A DNA stretch of 64,000 nt, taken from assembly GCF_036898095.1 (NCBI RefSeq), contig NC_090728.1, positions 87,351,435-87,415,434 of the forward strand, written 5' to 3'. The position numbers and the translations under genes were made by a program. The notes under the pieces are model-generated. The model was not told where the DNA came from, did no database searches, and saw nothing but the letters and a program-made list of their open reading frames with translations. Below, in pieces: positions 47,376 through 60,058 of the stretch. Source of the DNA: Palaemon carinicauda. Lineage: Eukaryota > Arthropoda > Malacostraca > Decapoda > Palaemonidae. How positions within the stretch are numbered: position 1 is the stretch's first letter; each line of letters opens with the position of its first letter.

Positions 47376-49253
47376 TTACGTCTCTTCAGACGGAGGTGTC
47401 TTTTCCTGGGACACCTCTTCAACTTCTTCCTGGGAAACTTCTTCAATTTCTTCCGAAGGTGTACTAGCAGGAGGAACTGGCTCTTTTTTGCGAGGCTGGA
47501 AGAACATTGTGATCGGAAGTTGCTGCCGCTGCTTCTTTTTTCGATCTAAGAGCATCCTGTAGGGAGTCATGTCTTCATCGATCTTGTTGCAGAATTGCAT
47601 AGACCGAACCATATCCTCATCCCACTCTTGCAACATTTCTTTCAACTCCTTCGCATGGTTGCAGACCTTGGCAAGCCGTTCTAATGTTAAGCCCGTTTCT
47701 TCGACATTTTCTTGGGTCTCTTCCTGTGTTTCGCTCTCTTCTTCACTGGCCGATTTCGTCAGGTCTTCTAGGTCTGCGTCAGTTAGCGGCTGGGAATGGC
47801 AGTCCAACAACTCGTCGACGTCTTCAGTCGTCATGTCGCCAAACCCGTCACCTCCAATTATCGCAGCCAACTGCACAGATTTGCGTATTGCAGAGTGTTG
47901 GATTTCAGACGGAGTAAATCCCTCGTCGTCATAAACAATCTGGGGCCACAACTTCTTCCAGCTCGCATTCACGGTTGCAGGTTTCATTTCTTGCAGTGCC
48001 TTCTGAATGTTCTGCAGGCACGTGGCTATGGTGTACTGCCGCCAGTACACCTTCAAGTTAAAATCTTCATCTTCATCTTCTTGGGCAGCATCCACACACG
48101 CAACGAGGTCCGCTAAGGTATTCTTCGTGTAGAGGGCCTTGAACGCCCTGATAACCCACTGGTCCATCGGTTGAATTAATGACGTGGTGTTGGGTGGCAG
48201 GAACTCAACCTGAACGCCTTAACGCGACCGGTCAGTTGCGTGTCCACCAGCGTTATCCATAAGGAGAAGGATCTTGAATGGCAAGGCCTTCTCTAAGCGA
48301 TATTGACTGACTTGCGGGATGAAACACTGGTGGAACCAGTTGGAGGTCAGCATCTTCGTAATCCATGCTTTTGGATTATGCATCCAGTACACGGGAAGGA
48401 GATTCTTATTCTTATTTTTCAAAGCACGAGGATTTTTCGACTTGTAAATAAGCCCCGGTTTAGCAAAATCCAGCAGCATTGCCACACATCACGAGGTAAC
48501 GCAATCCTTGAATGCTTTAAAGCCAGAGGCTTTGGCTTCTTCTTTGAACAGGAAAGTTTGCGACGTCATTCTCTTCCAAAACAAGCCGGTCTCATCCATA
48601 TTAAACACTTGTTCCGGCTTGTATCCACCTTCGGCGATAATATTCTTGAACGTCTGGTTCACGTAAGTTTCAGCAGCGACAGTGTCAGCGGAAGCAGCTT
48701 CGCCATACAGGGAAACGCTTTTCAGGGTGAAGCGTTTCTGAAACTTTGCAAACCATCCTTTGCTGGCGGAAAAACGTTGTTTCTGACGCTGGGAATCAGT
48801 GGATGTCCCTGGTTGAGGTTCATCTACATCATCATCTTCTTCAGCATGGTCGCCATCGTCGTCTTGAGGTTCCTTTGCCGCAAAATTCTCATACAAGCTC
48901 AAAGCCTTGGTTCGGATGGTGTTCGTATCCAAGGCTATGTTCTTCTTCCGGCAGTCGGCAATCCACACTGCTAAAGCACCTTCCATGCGTACGATCGTTT
49001 TATTACGCGTGGTAACGACTCGCTTCGCTGATCTGCTAAAGGTGAAAGTAGCCGTCTTTCTAATGTTCGCCTCGTCCTTCTTGATATAGCGAACGGTGGA
49101 TTCGTTGACTCCAAAATGGCGGGCTGCGGCCGCGTAACTTCTACCGTCTTTTAACATATCGAGAAGCGTCACCTTCTCAGCAATCGTCATCATCTTTCGG
49201 TGGCGTTTAGGCTCACTACCAGCCTTAATAGAAGCAGAACGCTTGGGAGGCAT
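47376..49253 (-). pseudogene. Tigger transposase, single frame with two nonsense codons
   Basis: From ATG at 49253 to the stop at 47376 the frame is uninterrupted by indels: 626 codons with only TGA (48489-48491) and TAA (48219-48221) inside. Order: basic N-terminus; psq/CENP-B helix-turn-helix (TIAEKVTLLDMLKDG, HFGVNESTVRYIKK, residues about 22-62); a second CENP-B-type DNA-binding domain to about residue 180; then the DDE core with Asp220 in NMDETGLFW, Asp333 in LLMDNAGGHA and Asp364 in LIQPMDQ. All three catalytic Asp are kept. An acidic C-terminal region follows. Length and domain order match active Tigger/pogo transposases, so this copy was inactivated recently. ATG start chosen because MPPKRSAS is the common N-terminus of the family. 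Confidence 0.92.
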
Positions 49254-49557
49254 TGTACAGTAGGGTTTAACAGAAAGTTCAACAAAAAGTTCAACTTAAA
49301 AGTCACGCACAGCACCGATTAAAGTCCACAATAACTTAACAACATCTACACAGTGATACGGCGGGAGACAAAGTGACCGCGAATACGTAGATGCTGCGGG
49401 TTGGAGATGCGGGCAAAACACCAATCACAGGCTAGATAACAAAACTTGGGTTTTGATTCGTCATCTATCAGCGCTTGAACCAATCACAAGCCGTCTTATA
49501 TGCTACGTAGGTTACCAATTCAAAGTACTGTACAAGGTACCCTACGTATACTGTACA

Positions 49558-49558
<1 letters not shown>

Positions 49559-49600
<42 letters not shown>

Positions 49601-49632
49601 TAATAATAATAATTTCAATAACAACAACAACA

Positions 49633-49671
<39 letters not shown>
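49559..49671. repeat. (AAT)n microsatellite
   Basis: Trinucleotide array with a short CAACAACAACAG interruption near 49622. Confidence 0.97.
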
Positions 49672-49672
<1 letters not shown>

Positions 49673-49711
49673 AGCTTTACGTACGCTATTTTACGCTTGT
49701 TTTGTTGTAGG

Positions 49712-49812
<101 letters not shown>

Positions 49813-50480
49813 GCTTATTCGAGATGTGATTTTTGCAACAAAGAATATTATTGGATGCAGTACTACGTACATATACATACAAAAGATTCATGGAAAAGAT
49901 GCACATCCATTACATTTGTAGTACAGTAGTAGCCATCAGCAGCCTTACACCATTCTAATATGGTATGACTGCATCTGATTTGCGTTTCATGTTCGATTTA
50001 ATTTTACTACGTACTGTATACAGTACTGAATTATCGTATGATCACATTCTCTTTTTGTGTTTTATTTCTTTCTGTGCTGAATTATAAGTCATATGTAATG
50101 CAATGAACAATCAGTAAGAGCAGATATTACTAATTACAGTATTAATGGAATTACAGGTACCAAAATATCGTATTTGGGGTCTTCAGATATCGCGGTATTT
50201 TCGAAATTTCCGGAAAATTCGCGATATGTATATATTTATGGGTAATGAAAAAAAACCGCGAAGTGGTGAATCCGCGATGGTCGAACCGCGAAGTAGCGAG
50301 GGCTCACTGTATGTCCCTAATTCCTAGCGAAATCCTTAACTGGATACTCGCGCCAGGAGTTAGAATCCTGGAGACCTTCGGTTTATTTTTCTGGGAGTAT
50401 CACTGTTGCAAATATCCCTTAGAAAGCTACCTAAAGGAACTTTCCATCAGGGCGACATGGGCGAGCCCAAAAAATGAATT

Positions 50481-51897
50481 ACTGTAATATTACTGACGAA
50501 ACTTTTATCATTATCTTTTATTTTTCTAGCCCACTGAAGTAGAAGATGGTATAAATATAATTACCAAGTTACTGCAATGTAGATATACCATACAGTACTG
50601 CATAAGAGACGACACATAGTTGTGTCATGCTCCAAGAAAACACGTAGGCTACGTCAGTCGACTGAACGAAAACACCAAACATTTACAGTACTGTTAAGCT
50701 GTAGTATAGTGATATTACTATACATATATGACAGTAATATACACTAAAGCATCAGCGAGTGTTAGATTACAGTATTACTAGAAAGGAACAACTGTTTTGT
50801 TACACAGAACAGTAAGGGGATGATGACGACTCTGTAAATATTTACTTTAGCAAAATACTGTACTGTAGCCTTATTGTGTCCATTACATAGTTTACATGCT
50901 TGCACATGTACTGCATACTGTACATATGATTATAAACTGGTAGAAACCAAATATAAAACAATATTAGGCAGTATTTACTGTGTTAATCATCAGCTCGGGC
51001 ACCTGCACGTGGCAAGGGGCAGAGACTTTTTAGGTTAGGAGGTAGCCCACCCTAATACATCCCATAATTGCAAAAATTCGCTTATTGCGCTTGTGTCTGT
51101 AACCTAACTACCGCGATAAATGAGGGCCAACTGTATGACATCACCAGACTTGAGATGTGAACTCGGCAAAGGATGACTTGCGAAATATGTAAAACCCTTT
51201 TCTGTTTTTCTTGCAAAAAAATAAAAGAAAATACCAACTTATCAAGTATTTCATTTTTATGAAATAGAAGAAAATATCTTACATCTAAGAAATTATTTAT
51301 CCTATTATTATTAGAGAAATATCTATCCACAACCAGAGATGAAGAATATGAAATTAAACAAAAAATATGAGATTCTGTCCTAGTTGTAGAGTCAATTTAC
51401 ACCAAATAGTACATTATACATAACCGATACAGACCCATGAAATACTTTGTATCGTACTTATTACTTCTACTATGGTAATACTAATATCATCGGTACCTAT
51501 TGAAAGGACACATCTCATTTTGCCTGCTTGTTTCTGGCCAGAAATATGATGTCACCAGATAATATTATGATATGAACTTGACAGATATTGAAACTTTTCT
51601 TAACGTATTCTTTATCTAAAATGGGTACTGTATATTATCAATAAAAGAGAATACTAACTTAAGAGAAATTAGTTCAATTTTATAAAAGAATATAGATAAT
51701 TTCTAAGGAGATATTTTTCCTATTAGTGTACAATTTCTGACAAGCTTGTGACGTCATCACGGTGAAAAAAAGTGGTCGTAAAGTTGAACAGTCATAAGTT
51801 GCACAGGTCGTAAGTCGATGACTACCTGTACATAAAAATAAACAAGGAATTTCTATTACAAAAACTTGGTAAGTTTGACATTATCATCTCTAGTTAC
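50481..51897. other. GBF1 intron with solo Tigger-type ends
   Basis: Two element ends lack visible partners. About 50985-51136 ends ACCGCGATAAATGAGGGCCA, related to the Tigger 2 terminus. About 51760-51830 ends AAGTCGATGACTACCTGTA, another pogo-type terminus. The rest is AT-rich, with many GTACTGTA-type small palindromes. No coding segment. Confidence 0.5.
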
Positions 51898-52091
51898 CTT
51901 TTCTGACACTTGCTGGTAAGTCATGGGAACATCATCTGAATCAGACTCATCAGCATCATAAGCACTAGACCCAATATTTGGAGACTTAGGTCTACGTGTA
52001 CTGCCTTTCTCTTCTTTACGTCTTCCTGATGTCTTGCGACGAGAAGGCGAGCGGACACCTTCCTTATTAGCAGTTCTCTTTTCTATTTTGC
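51898..52091 (-). CDS. GBF1: GBF1 exon (second in the window), Ser/Arg-rich and acidic linker
   Basis: A 194-base exon on the minus strand between an acceptor (poly-T then CAG, 52092-52094) and donor GTAACTAG (51897). It enters in phase 1, completing a Gly codon, and leaves in phase 0. The product is a basic stretch (RSPSRRKTSGRRKEEK) and an acidic one (YDADESDSDDVP), ending MTYQQVSEK. This corresponds to the poorly conserved linker of GBF1 just before LLDLM. Low conservation makes identity rest on the in-frame joins: LNGG(K) upstream and LLDLMD downstream. Confidence 0.85.
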
Positions 52092-52329
52092 CTGAAAAAA
52101 AAGAAATTAATTATTCACGTAACCACAAAAAAGAAATTCATAATTGAGGAACCACAAAAAAAATGCAGCTGGGTAGTAAAGATAGTCAAGTACAGATTTT
52201 CCTTATTGTAAAAACTTTTATCAGGATATACTATACAATAAAAGATTTTAATTTGTAAGACCATTTCAAAATAGCTTTATAAGATTTACTGTCTCAGGTA
52301 CTTTATTTAATTCATAAATACCACTGTAC

Positions 52330-52552
52330 CTCCATTTAATGTTGCTTCAACAAATGTTCGACAAGCCTGAACAGCTGCTGGGAGACTTGACTGTGTGATT
52401 CGCCTGTCTCTGACTAAGAAGGCCAAAGTATCTACAGCTTGAACTAAAGCCTCAGGTCTGTGCTCTCCAAGCTCACGCTGATGTACTATATCCCATTCAT
52501 TAACAGACACAGCTCGCACAGCTACTGGCTCAATTTCACCTTCACGACCAAC
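52330..52552 (-). CDS. GBF1: GBF1 exon (first in the window)
   Basis: A 223-base exon on the minus strand; acceptor TTTTGCAG (52553 upward), donor GTACAG (52329 downward). It encodes VGREGEIEPVAVRAV, then EHRPEALVQAVDTLAFLVRD and ACRTFVEATLNG, the conserved HDS-region segment of GBF1 with the HRP..L...V..L.F.VRD and FVEA.LNGG signatures. It starts in phase 0 and ends in phase 1. A 238-base intron separates it from the next exon. The Sec7 catalytic domain and N-terminus should lie further right (upstream in gene sense) but were not found before 64000, implying another long intron. Confidence 0.9.
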
Positions 52553-52975
52553 CTGCAAAATATCTTATTAGCACTGACATGATGAGGACAAACAAAAGAT
52601 ATTCAGTTTGGTATCAACTTTGTAACTTCATGAATAAATATGAAGAATTTTTTGATAAATCTGATTAAGCCATAACAAAGATTAGTTTGTTATCAGGAAA
52701 AAGGAGCACAGGTGTTAGGATATTCCACATTTTATTGGTGACACATCTCGTTTTTGAAAACGAGTATCAAGTCTATAAAAGACAATAAAATGTACATGGT
52801 TAAAACATAGGAAGAAAACTAGTTAGATTAGGATGGAAACGTTAGTTACAAAGTATATTGATAGAAAATAAAAAGCTGAGTAGGTGAAACTAAGCAATGT
52901 GAACTTTACTGTACTAGTAGTTTGTAAGATGAATTATGAAGGTTAGGATATGGTTTATTGAATATTTTGATTGCC
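52553..52975. other. GBF1 intron, no gene recognised
   Basis: AT-rich sequence between the exon acceptor and the 5' limit of the next LINE. Nothing further is seen. Confidence 0.5.
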
Positions 52976-54760
52976 AGAGAAAGTCTTGATATGGAGTCTT
53001 CATTAAAAGTCCAGGAATGACTGGAGAGAGTATTTAGACAGTAAAGCAGATGAGGCCAGAAAAGCTATGAATTCAAGAAGTGGTTATGGTGTGAGAATTG
53101 CTCATAGATTTATTAATGAAATCTCGACTGGGGCAAAGAAGAAGAAGCATATACTCATCAAAAAGAGAGATGGCTCTGTTATAGCAACAGGAGATGGAGA
53201 AAGATAATTGTTGGACGAACACTTTAGTGAGGTTATGAATAGGACATATGAAAGGAATAATTTGATATACCTGAAGCAGACAAAGACCTTGATGTGCCCA
53301 TGAATTAATTAATTGTGTTTGAAGTCGAGGCTATCCTACAAAACTAAAGAGATGGAAAGCCCCTGGATACGATGGAATAATTGCTGAGATGATACTGGCC
53401 GAAAATGAAGTGACTCCCAGACTACTTACAAGATTATTTTGTAGAATGTGGCATGAAGAGGCAAAACCTGATGAATGGGAGTTAGGAGTGTTGGTGAAAA
53501 TAGCTATAAAGGGAGACCTGGCTGATTGCAATAATTACAGAGGCATAACACTTATGTCAGTTATGAAAATATATAGTATGCTTATTCTTAAGAGACTGGA
53601 GAGAAAGATTGATGAAAAGCTGAGAGATGAACAAGCAGGATTTAGAAAAGGTAGAAGTTGCACTGTCCAAATTTTGTTTTTGAGACATGCTGTACAGCAA
53701 TGCGTAGAATATAGAAATCGCCTTTTGATGGTATTTGTGGACTATGAAAAAGTCTCTTAAATATGTAAATTTTATTAAGTCTATTCATGAGCATAGCAAG
53801 TGCAAAGTTAATATTAATGGAGTCTTATCAAGTGAGTTTCCAGTGAACAACACAGTACTCCAAGGGAATGTGTTGTCACCTATGTTGTTTATCATCCTCA
53901 TGGACTTTGTAATGTGTAGAACAGTCAGAGATGGTGGAGAAGGATTGGACTGGATTGGTGATAGAAATTTAGCAGATGAAGAGTATGCTGATGATGCTGT
54001 CCTTCTTAACAGAACACCAGAGGATTTGCAATGCCTGCTTACCAGAATGCATGAAATATCACACGGAGGGGCTGAAGATAAATAGAAGAAAGACAGAGAT
54101 GATGAGAACGGAGTATGCAATGGAAGAAGAAATATCATTGGAAGGAGAAGGAATTAATGAGGTAGAATCATTTAAGCATTTAGGAACAATGATCTCCAAT
54201 ACAGGGGGTTTAGAATTAAGAGTTTAGTGAAAGATTGAAAAAAGCAAATCAGACAATGGCTAGGTTAAGTAAAATTTGGAAATCAAATCTCCTAAAATTT
54301 CATATAAAAATCAGACTATATATTAGTTTATTGAAATCGGTGTTACTCTATGGACATGAGTCATGGTATGACAATGAAACAATCTCCAATAGATTTAGTA
54401 GATTTGAGAATAAAGCCCTTAGAAGTATATTGGGAGTTAAAAGGCAGGACAGGATTAGAAATGAAACTATAAGAGAGATTACTCGAGTACTATATATGGA
54501 CGAGATCATGATGAGGGGTAGTTGGAGATGATTTGGGCATGCTCTTCGCATAACTGGGCTCGACAATTTACTAAAAAATTGGAAGACCCAGGCCTACATG
54601 GCTTAGGACTATTAAGTGCGAAGTAGGAGATGATGAATAGAGAAGTATTGAATTAAAAGCTCAAGACAGAGACGACTGGCGAAATCTAACTGAGGCTTTT
54701 TGCGTCAATAAGCGTGGGAGGAGATGATGATGATGATGTTGATGAAAAAGTGCCATAAAC
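52976..54760 (+). mobile_element. RTE-like LINE (family 2), plus-strand copy, 5'-truncated
   Basis: Same family as 23196-27950. It begins within the linker before RT (GQEMTGESI-type frame-broken sequence near 53000) and ends in GCGTGGGAGGAGATGATGATG with a GAT-repeat tail at about 54735-54745. It lies just upstream (gene sense) of the first GBF1 exon in the window. Confidence 0.82.
53389..54531 (+). pseudogene. RTE-like family 2 ORF2, RT with an internal deletion
   Basis: RT blocks in order: MILAENEVTPRLLTRLFCRM, KGDLADCNNYRGITLMSV, EQAGFRKGRSCTVQI, LLMVFVDYEK. The sequence then jumps to SLKYVNFIKSIHEH, missing about 25 residues that the other copy has (AFDSMHRPI to YGVP). Later blocks are VLQGNVLSPMLF, EEYADDAVLL (catalytic YADD, about 53985) and the C-terminal ESWYDNETIS and RSILGVKRQDRIRNE. 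The deletion removes the conserved helix after the first catalytic Asp, and several frameshifts follow. Confidence 0.8.
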
Positions 54761-54966
54761 AGTAAAATTTAAGTATTCTTCCTGTGTCACTTTTCAATAA
54801 ATTCTGTAGTGTTGTTGACTTTGGTTTGCTTGACTGGTAAACCATGTGGAGAAATGCTATTTACGTTCAGAATTGACCTCTCATAGCCAGTTCAATATAA
54901 GTGGTGTTACTGATATCACTTTTGTGATAAGGTAAGAACTCTGAAAGTAATTTATTATGATTTAAA

Positions 54967-55256
54967 ACTAAATTTTCAATACAATTTGTATTTTTCCTAG
55001 ATATACAAACCCGAGTCATTTATATGGGTTTACTCCTAAGTCAATTTTCTATGACCAGAAAAAGAAAAAGGTGCTTAATTGGTAACTATATAATAGGTTA
55101 CTAGTCAACTCCAAGGCTGGGCAGCACCCAAGAGCTACTGCCAGACAGAGTTCCTCTACTCATGGTCAAGATTTGTGGAGTGGATGAGGTGGGACCTTTT
55201 TGTCAAATACCTCAGGTTTGTATAGCTAGGAAAAATACAAATTGTATCAAAAATTT
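54967..55256. repeat. Inverted-arm repeat R2
   Basis: ATACAATTTGTATTTTTCCT (about 54980) and AGGAAAAATACAAATTGTAT (about 55228) are perfect complements. Similarity extends outward and inward to about 43 bases on each side. The arms enclose about 200 bases. It marks the 3' side of the decayed DIRS-like element at 55257-58240 and resembles in design the terminal palindromes of the other DIRS family. Confidence 0.75.
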
Positions 55257-58240
55257 GTAGTGTGTTCCTACACAGATAAAAACTTCTGAGTCATTTATAC
55301 GTGGAGTCTTCCTTAGGTGGAAGTCTCAGTCATGAACGGGTCTCCATCTGGCTCTATATCATAACAGGTAAACACAAAAATTGGTGAGCATACAAAAATA
55401 AATACAAATACACGAGTAAAGTATATGCATGTGACAATCAGACCGGCTTGTAAAAAGGGTGGGTCTCAGTGTCAGTATGCACTTACGTCATCGACCCAAC
55501 TATAGTTTATACCTCCGTATGAAGATTTATGTCACAACATAACATAATATAACTGTTATTCTTACTTGCATTAGGGTGCTTTCAGTTAAGAGTACTTCCA
55601 GGTCTGCTGGCTCGAGGAGGAAGTGACGAGCAAACTTGTTCCTCTTTCATACCCTTTCAATGAGGAGAATAACTGATGCTGTAACAATAGGTTGTGTCTC
55701 ATAAAAGCTTGGTCTAAATCAAATTGCTGAGCTACAACAATAGGACCTAAGGAGAAAGTATACAGGATCTACAGGTACAGTCGTTTAAGTGGTCTGTGAA
55801 AATGGTCTGTGTTTTCCAGACCCCTGCACTAAGGACTTGGGCTACCGAGTGGTTCTTGCAGACCACCAAGGTTACAGCAAGGCTTTAAGAATAACCTCCT
55901 GCAACCAAAAAGAGACTGTGTTCTTAGAAATCATCTTGGTGCATCCAGTGCTTACAAATAGGTTAGGTACATTCAGTTGCTGAGAAGCCGTTCTCTTAAG
56001 GTATATTCTGACTGCTCTTACAGGAGTAACAGATTATCTGGATCATTAGTTACCTCTTTAAGAGACGAGATTGTAAAGAAGCCAAATCTAGTATTATTAA
56101 TAGCTGGATTCTGGGTTTTTGCCACAAACTCTGGAATGAAGGAGGAAGACAAATCTTAGAACCCCTTGGAATGTGATATAAGGTATGATAAGCCATGTAA
56201 CTCACTAAACCTCTTGGAAGATGCTAGGCAAGAAGAAAAACAGTATTCAGGGTTAGATCCCTACCTAAGGCCTTATGTAAACGTTCATAGAGTGGCATCA
56301 TAAGAGACAGATCCTTTACCACATTCCAAGAAGAGTGCTTAAAGTTCCAGAGGACACATCTGTTCGAAGCTCCTGCTTAAAACAGAGAGTTCCCATAAAG
56401 GGGAAAGGTTGATTCCCTTAAGCTTAAAGACCTGGCCCAAGCCAAAAAATAGCCTTTCACCGCTGTCACCGAGAGAAACTTCTCTTTCCTTAGGAACAAA
56501 AATAAGTCTGCTATCAGGGGAATGGTGACCTTGAGTGGAGCAATGACATCAATCACAGAAAGTTGACAACTGAGCTTTGTAGGCAGTTAAGGAAGATTTC
56601 TGGAAGTATCTTGAAAGCTGCTTTGCTATCAGTCTCAAAAAGCCTATCTTTCAGAGGTGTTGCTGGATAACCTCCAGCCATGAAGAGACTAGCAGTATAC
56701 TGCTTCGTGGTACTTTTTCATGCGAGGCTGACAAAGTGGGTTGGACCAAGCTGGAAGTTCTCTCGGTACTTCCGAGAGATGATCCAGCAGGTCTGGATAC
56801 CAATCCGCTTGCTGCCAGCTTGTGGCACCTAGCGATACTCTGACATCTCAGAACAGACGGATTTTGTTCAGAAATTGACGTATAAGGCTGAACGGTGGGA
56901 AGGCATAAAAGTCCAGCCCGTCCCAATGGTGTTGGAGCGCATCCTCCACCACTGCTGCTGGGTCTGGAACTGGAGAGCAATACACAGAGTTTGATGTTCA
57001 GGTGAGTGATGAACATGTCTAGAGTTGGGTAACCCAAAAAGTCAAGAGACTCGTCGCTACTTTAGGAAGCAAAGTACATTCTGAACCAACGGTCGTCCTC
57101 AGTCATCTCATATGGTCTACAATTACGTCCATTTTCATTGGAATGAAGCATGCTAAGAGTGAGACCCCACTGACTTGAGCTCTATGATGGATTCCCACAG
57201 CTAGTTGACAGAGCATATGGGATATTGACTAGGCTTCTCAAGGTTCAGTTGGACTCCCATCTCCCAGTAGAAGTTGAGGAGGTCTCTTTGATGTGGGAAC
57301 TGAGGTCAAGACTCTTCCAAGAGAAGATGACACCAAACAAGTCTGATGCCATAGCATGAGCCTAAGCCAAGACTAGGGTGAGGAATCTGGTGAAGACAAG
57401 AGGTGCTGTAGAAAGGCCTAGGCACAGCATCTTGAAGTGATAGATCTTGTCCCTGATAGGGAATCTTAGCTACTTTCTGGATCTGGGATGAATTGGGACC
57501 TGAAAGTATGCATCTTTCAGGTCTAGGGTCAGCAAGAAGTTGTTCTTCCTGATGGCCTGAAGAACTGGCAGGGGTCTCCATCTTGGAACTTTGTTTGCAG
57601 AACAAACAAGTTCAAGTGGGAGAGGTCTACAACAGGTGTCCAGTGCCCTGTCAGCTTCTCTACTAAGATGAGGTAGCTGAAGAAACCTGGGGACCTATCC
57701 GAGATCTCTTCTATGACACTTTTGGCCATAATTTTAAGAAACTTCCACTTCCAGAAGATCTCTTGGTAATTCTCTAGAATAACATGGTAGACTGTCAGAG
57801 TCTGAGCTAGAGAGTTCAAGTCTATGCATGGGATATGATACCCTGACCAGAGAACTCCTATGATTCATGGATCAACCCAGAAGAACTGCCAGCCATCCTC
57901 CTAATGGTGGTAGGTCGAGGGACTTGCCCTCCCTAGCTGGAGCCACTGCAATTTCGACTACCTCGTCTGGAGCGGTGTCTACATTGTAGATAGTTCGGTT
58001 TGAAAAGGGAATATCTTGGTGGATGTTGAGGGGAGGATATCCTAGGTGCCACAGCTCTCTTTATCAAAGAATACTGCATAGCTTTTTCTGCATTTTCTAT
58101 AGCCATAGCAACTTCATTAGGGGGAATCGGTGTGAAAAAATCAAGCACTTTAAGAGTTAAGCAGACATAAGGCATCCCAGATGATATGTAACTTCCAATA
58201 AAAGGACACACAATTTGTTCAACTAATTTATTGATTCATA
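55257..58240 (-). mobile_element. Second, more decayed DIRS-like retroelement family (minus strand)
   Basis: Minus-strand residues: an ORF1-like fragment near 58211-57933; RT fingers at 57720-57610 (SPGFFSYLILVEKLTGHW then VVDLSHLNLFVLQTKF, a DIRS-type PVIDLSxLN motif); RT palm scattered in frames to 57306 (KMLCLGLS-like). The linker near 57030-56650 begins GYPTLDMFITHLNIKL, equivalent to the LFAT block. Recombinase residues could not be read. Its RT differs from copies A-D, so it is a separate family. Confidence 0.6.
57306..57819 (-). pseudogene. RT fragment of the second DIRS-like family
   Basis: One frame carries PGFFSYLILVEK and PVVDLSHLNLFV. A shifted frame continues after 57600 with METPASSSGH and PYQGQDLSLQD, the displaced equivalent of the palm region. 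No YLDD motif could be confirmed. Inactive. Confidence 0.65.
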
Positions 58241-58991
58241 CAAACCAGGTTCTGAAATACAGATTACAAAAGTAAATGGATGGAACCTAACCAATATAGA
58301 CCAAGAATAGAGTACAGTAATTGTTTTTTCTCTATTTAAAGTATAACATACATATATAGTATGCATGTATATTTCTATGTATGTTTGTATGTTATCTACA
58401 ATTAACCCTCTCCTATCACGCCCAATTAATACCGCTATTGCTGGGCAGTAGCAGAAATCGTGAACCTAAGAACTTATGGTAATAATTCTAATCGATACCT
58501 CAACCTCAAATTTTACTCCAAATTTACATTATTTTTACCTCTTTTTAATAAAATTATTCTAATTACAAGAAAAAAGAAAAACAAATAAATAATAAACTCA
58601 AAACATTACAGGACATTTTATTTACCTTTTTGATGATGATGAGGGGCTTGGGTGGGTTGAAGGGGTTCTGAGGCAGGCAGGGAATAGCCTCTCTTTTGGT
58701 AATGAGTGAGCAATATTTTCTCAGTTATATATTTCATAAAGCATGGCTTTTCAAAACAGACTAGAGGGTATATTAAAGCATTAATTTTGTTTAGTACAGG
58801 ATATATAAAATCTTTATTCTATGTTTTCCCTGTGGGTTTTCAAGGTTTTCACACGTAGGCTACGTTTATCGGCAATGAACAGCAGGACTTTCAGTATCGA
58901 GTCAGCAATATTTTCTCAGCCGAAGATTTAAAAAAATATAGATTTTCTTTACAAATATTTATTTTTGTGAAAAACATCGTATATTAAAGAT
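58241..58991. other. No gene recognised
   Basis: AT-rich. Short GTATGTATG-like and GATGATGATGAGG stretches could be LINE tails. Nothing else is supported. Confidence 0.45.
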
Positions 58992-59008
58992 AGACAGACA
59001 GACAGACA

Positions 59009-59043
<35 letters not shown>

Positions 59044-59059
59044 TCTCTCTCTCTCTCTC
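58992..59059. repeat. (GACA)n-(CA)n-(CT)n compound microsatellite
   Basis: GACA units to about 59009, CA to about 59038, then CT to 59059. Confidence 0.96.
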
Positions 59060-59989
59060 GATGACCCAGCATTTAGTTGAAGTGAGAGAGGTTGCACGAT
59101 GCAATGAAGGGATGGGCAATGGCAACGAGGATGTTTTCTCCAAACTCGGTAGGTTTAACCTTGCCGCTAAGACCACCTCTGAGCATCCAGACTAGGACCA
59201 GACCACTATTAACTCTTCCCAATTTTCATATTTCTGTTTTTCTCTCTTTCTTAACCTTTCTATCCAAACTCTCAACTTTCAATCACTCCTGACTTAAAAA
59301 AAATGAATAAAAAACATTAGATATTTAGATACGACGGCTATTTTTAACTAGCCTATAAACATATAGACATTAAGGAGCTGACAGCTACCTTATGCACCAG
59401 AGCAAATGCTTAAGAACCTATAAACAAAGCTAAGAACTCGCACAGAGGTTTCGAGAGACTGGGACGGAAGAATCCCAGGGTGAGAGGGGACACAATAATG
59501 GAATAATGCAACGCACATCCTCAACGTGTAATTACTGATCACTCCCTATGACCGACCCTTAACGAAATAGGCTCAACTTCTCATGAGGTTGACAGAGCTT
59601 TTGTTCCTTGTTGGAGTCCTGACCAAACTAAAAAAAACCCAATTGCTGCTTATTGGTAATACTCAATAATACCCAAGAGTCTGGCTGTTTTGGATGTCTC
59701 GAAATCCAAGTAATCGCTAGCCTTCCGCTGTCAATCCTGGTGAGAAAACAGTCTTCCGCCTTGTGGTGCTCAGTTGAAAGTTGTGGTACATTAGGGACAG
59801 CCCAACTTTAAGGAGACTTAACAGTTGGTTTGGGAGCACTTATGGGAGGTTAGGGACAGAAAAGATGGAGACACCCAGGATTAAGCTGATGCAACAGCAG
59901 GAAGGGAACTTCATCCACCCTTTTTACAATAGTGGTCACAAAGCTAATAATCATAGAAGTTGTGGGGTATGAGACAGACCATAGTCTGT
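59060..59989. other. No gene recognised
   Basis: Short open frames (59092, 59781) have no recognisable family. Unassigned repeat or intron. Confidence 0.45.
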
Positions 59990-60058
59990 CCTTACAAAGT
60001 GATTAGCAGAGATTTCCAAACAGACATGCAGTAAATAATATCACAGAGAAATTAGAAA

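Noticed and set aside
50985..51830. Considered as one complete small Tigger-type transposon
   Set aside because: The two visible termini belong to different families and both face the same way; no matching left ends were found.
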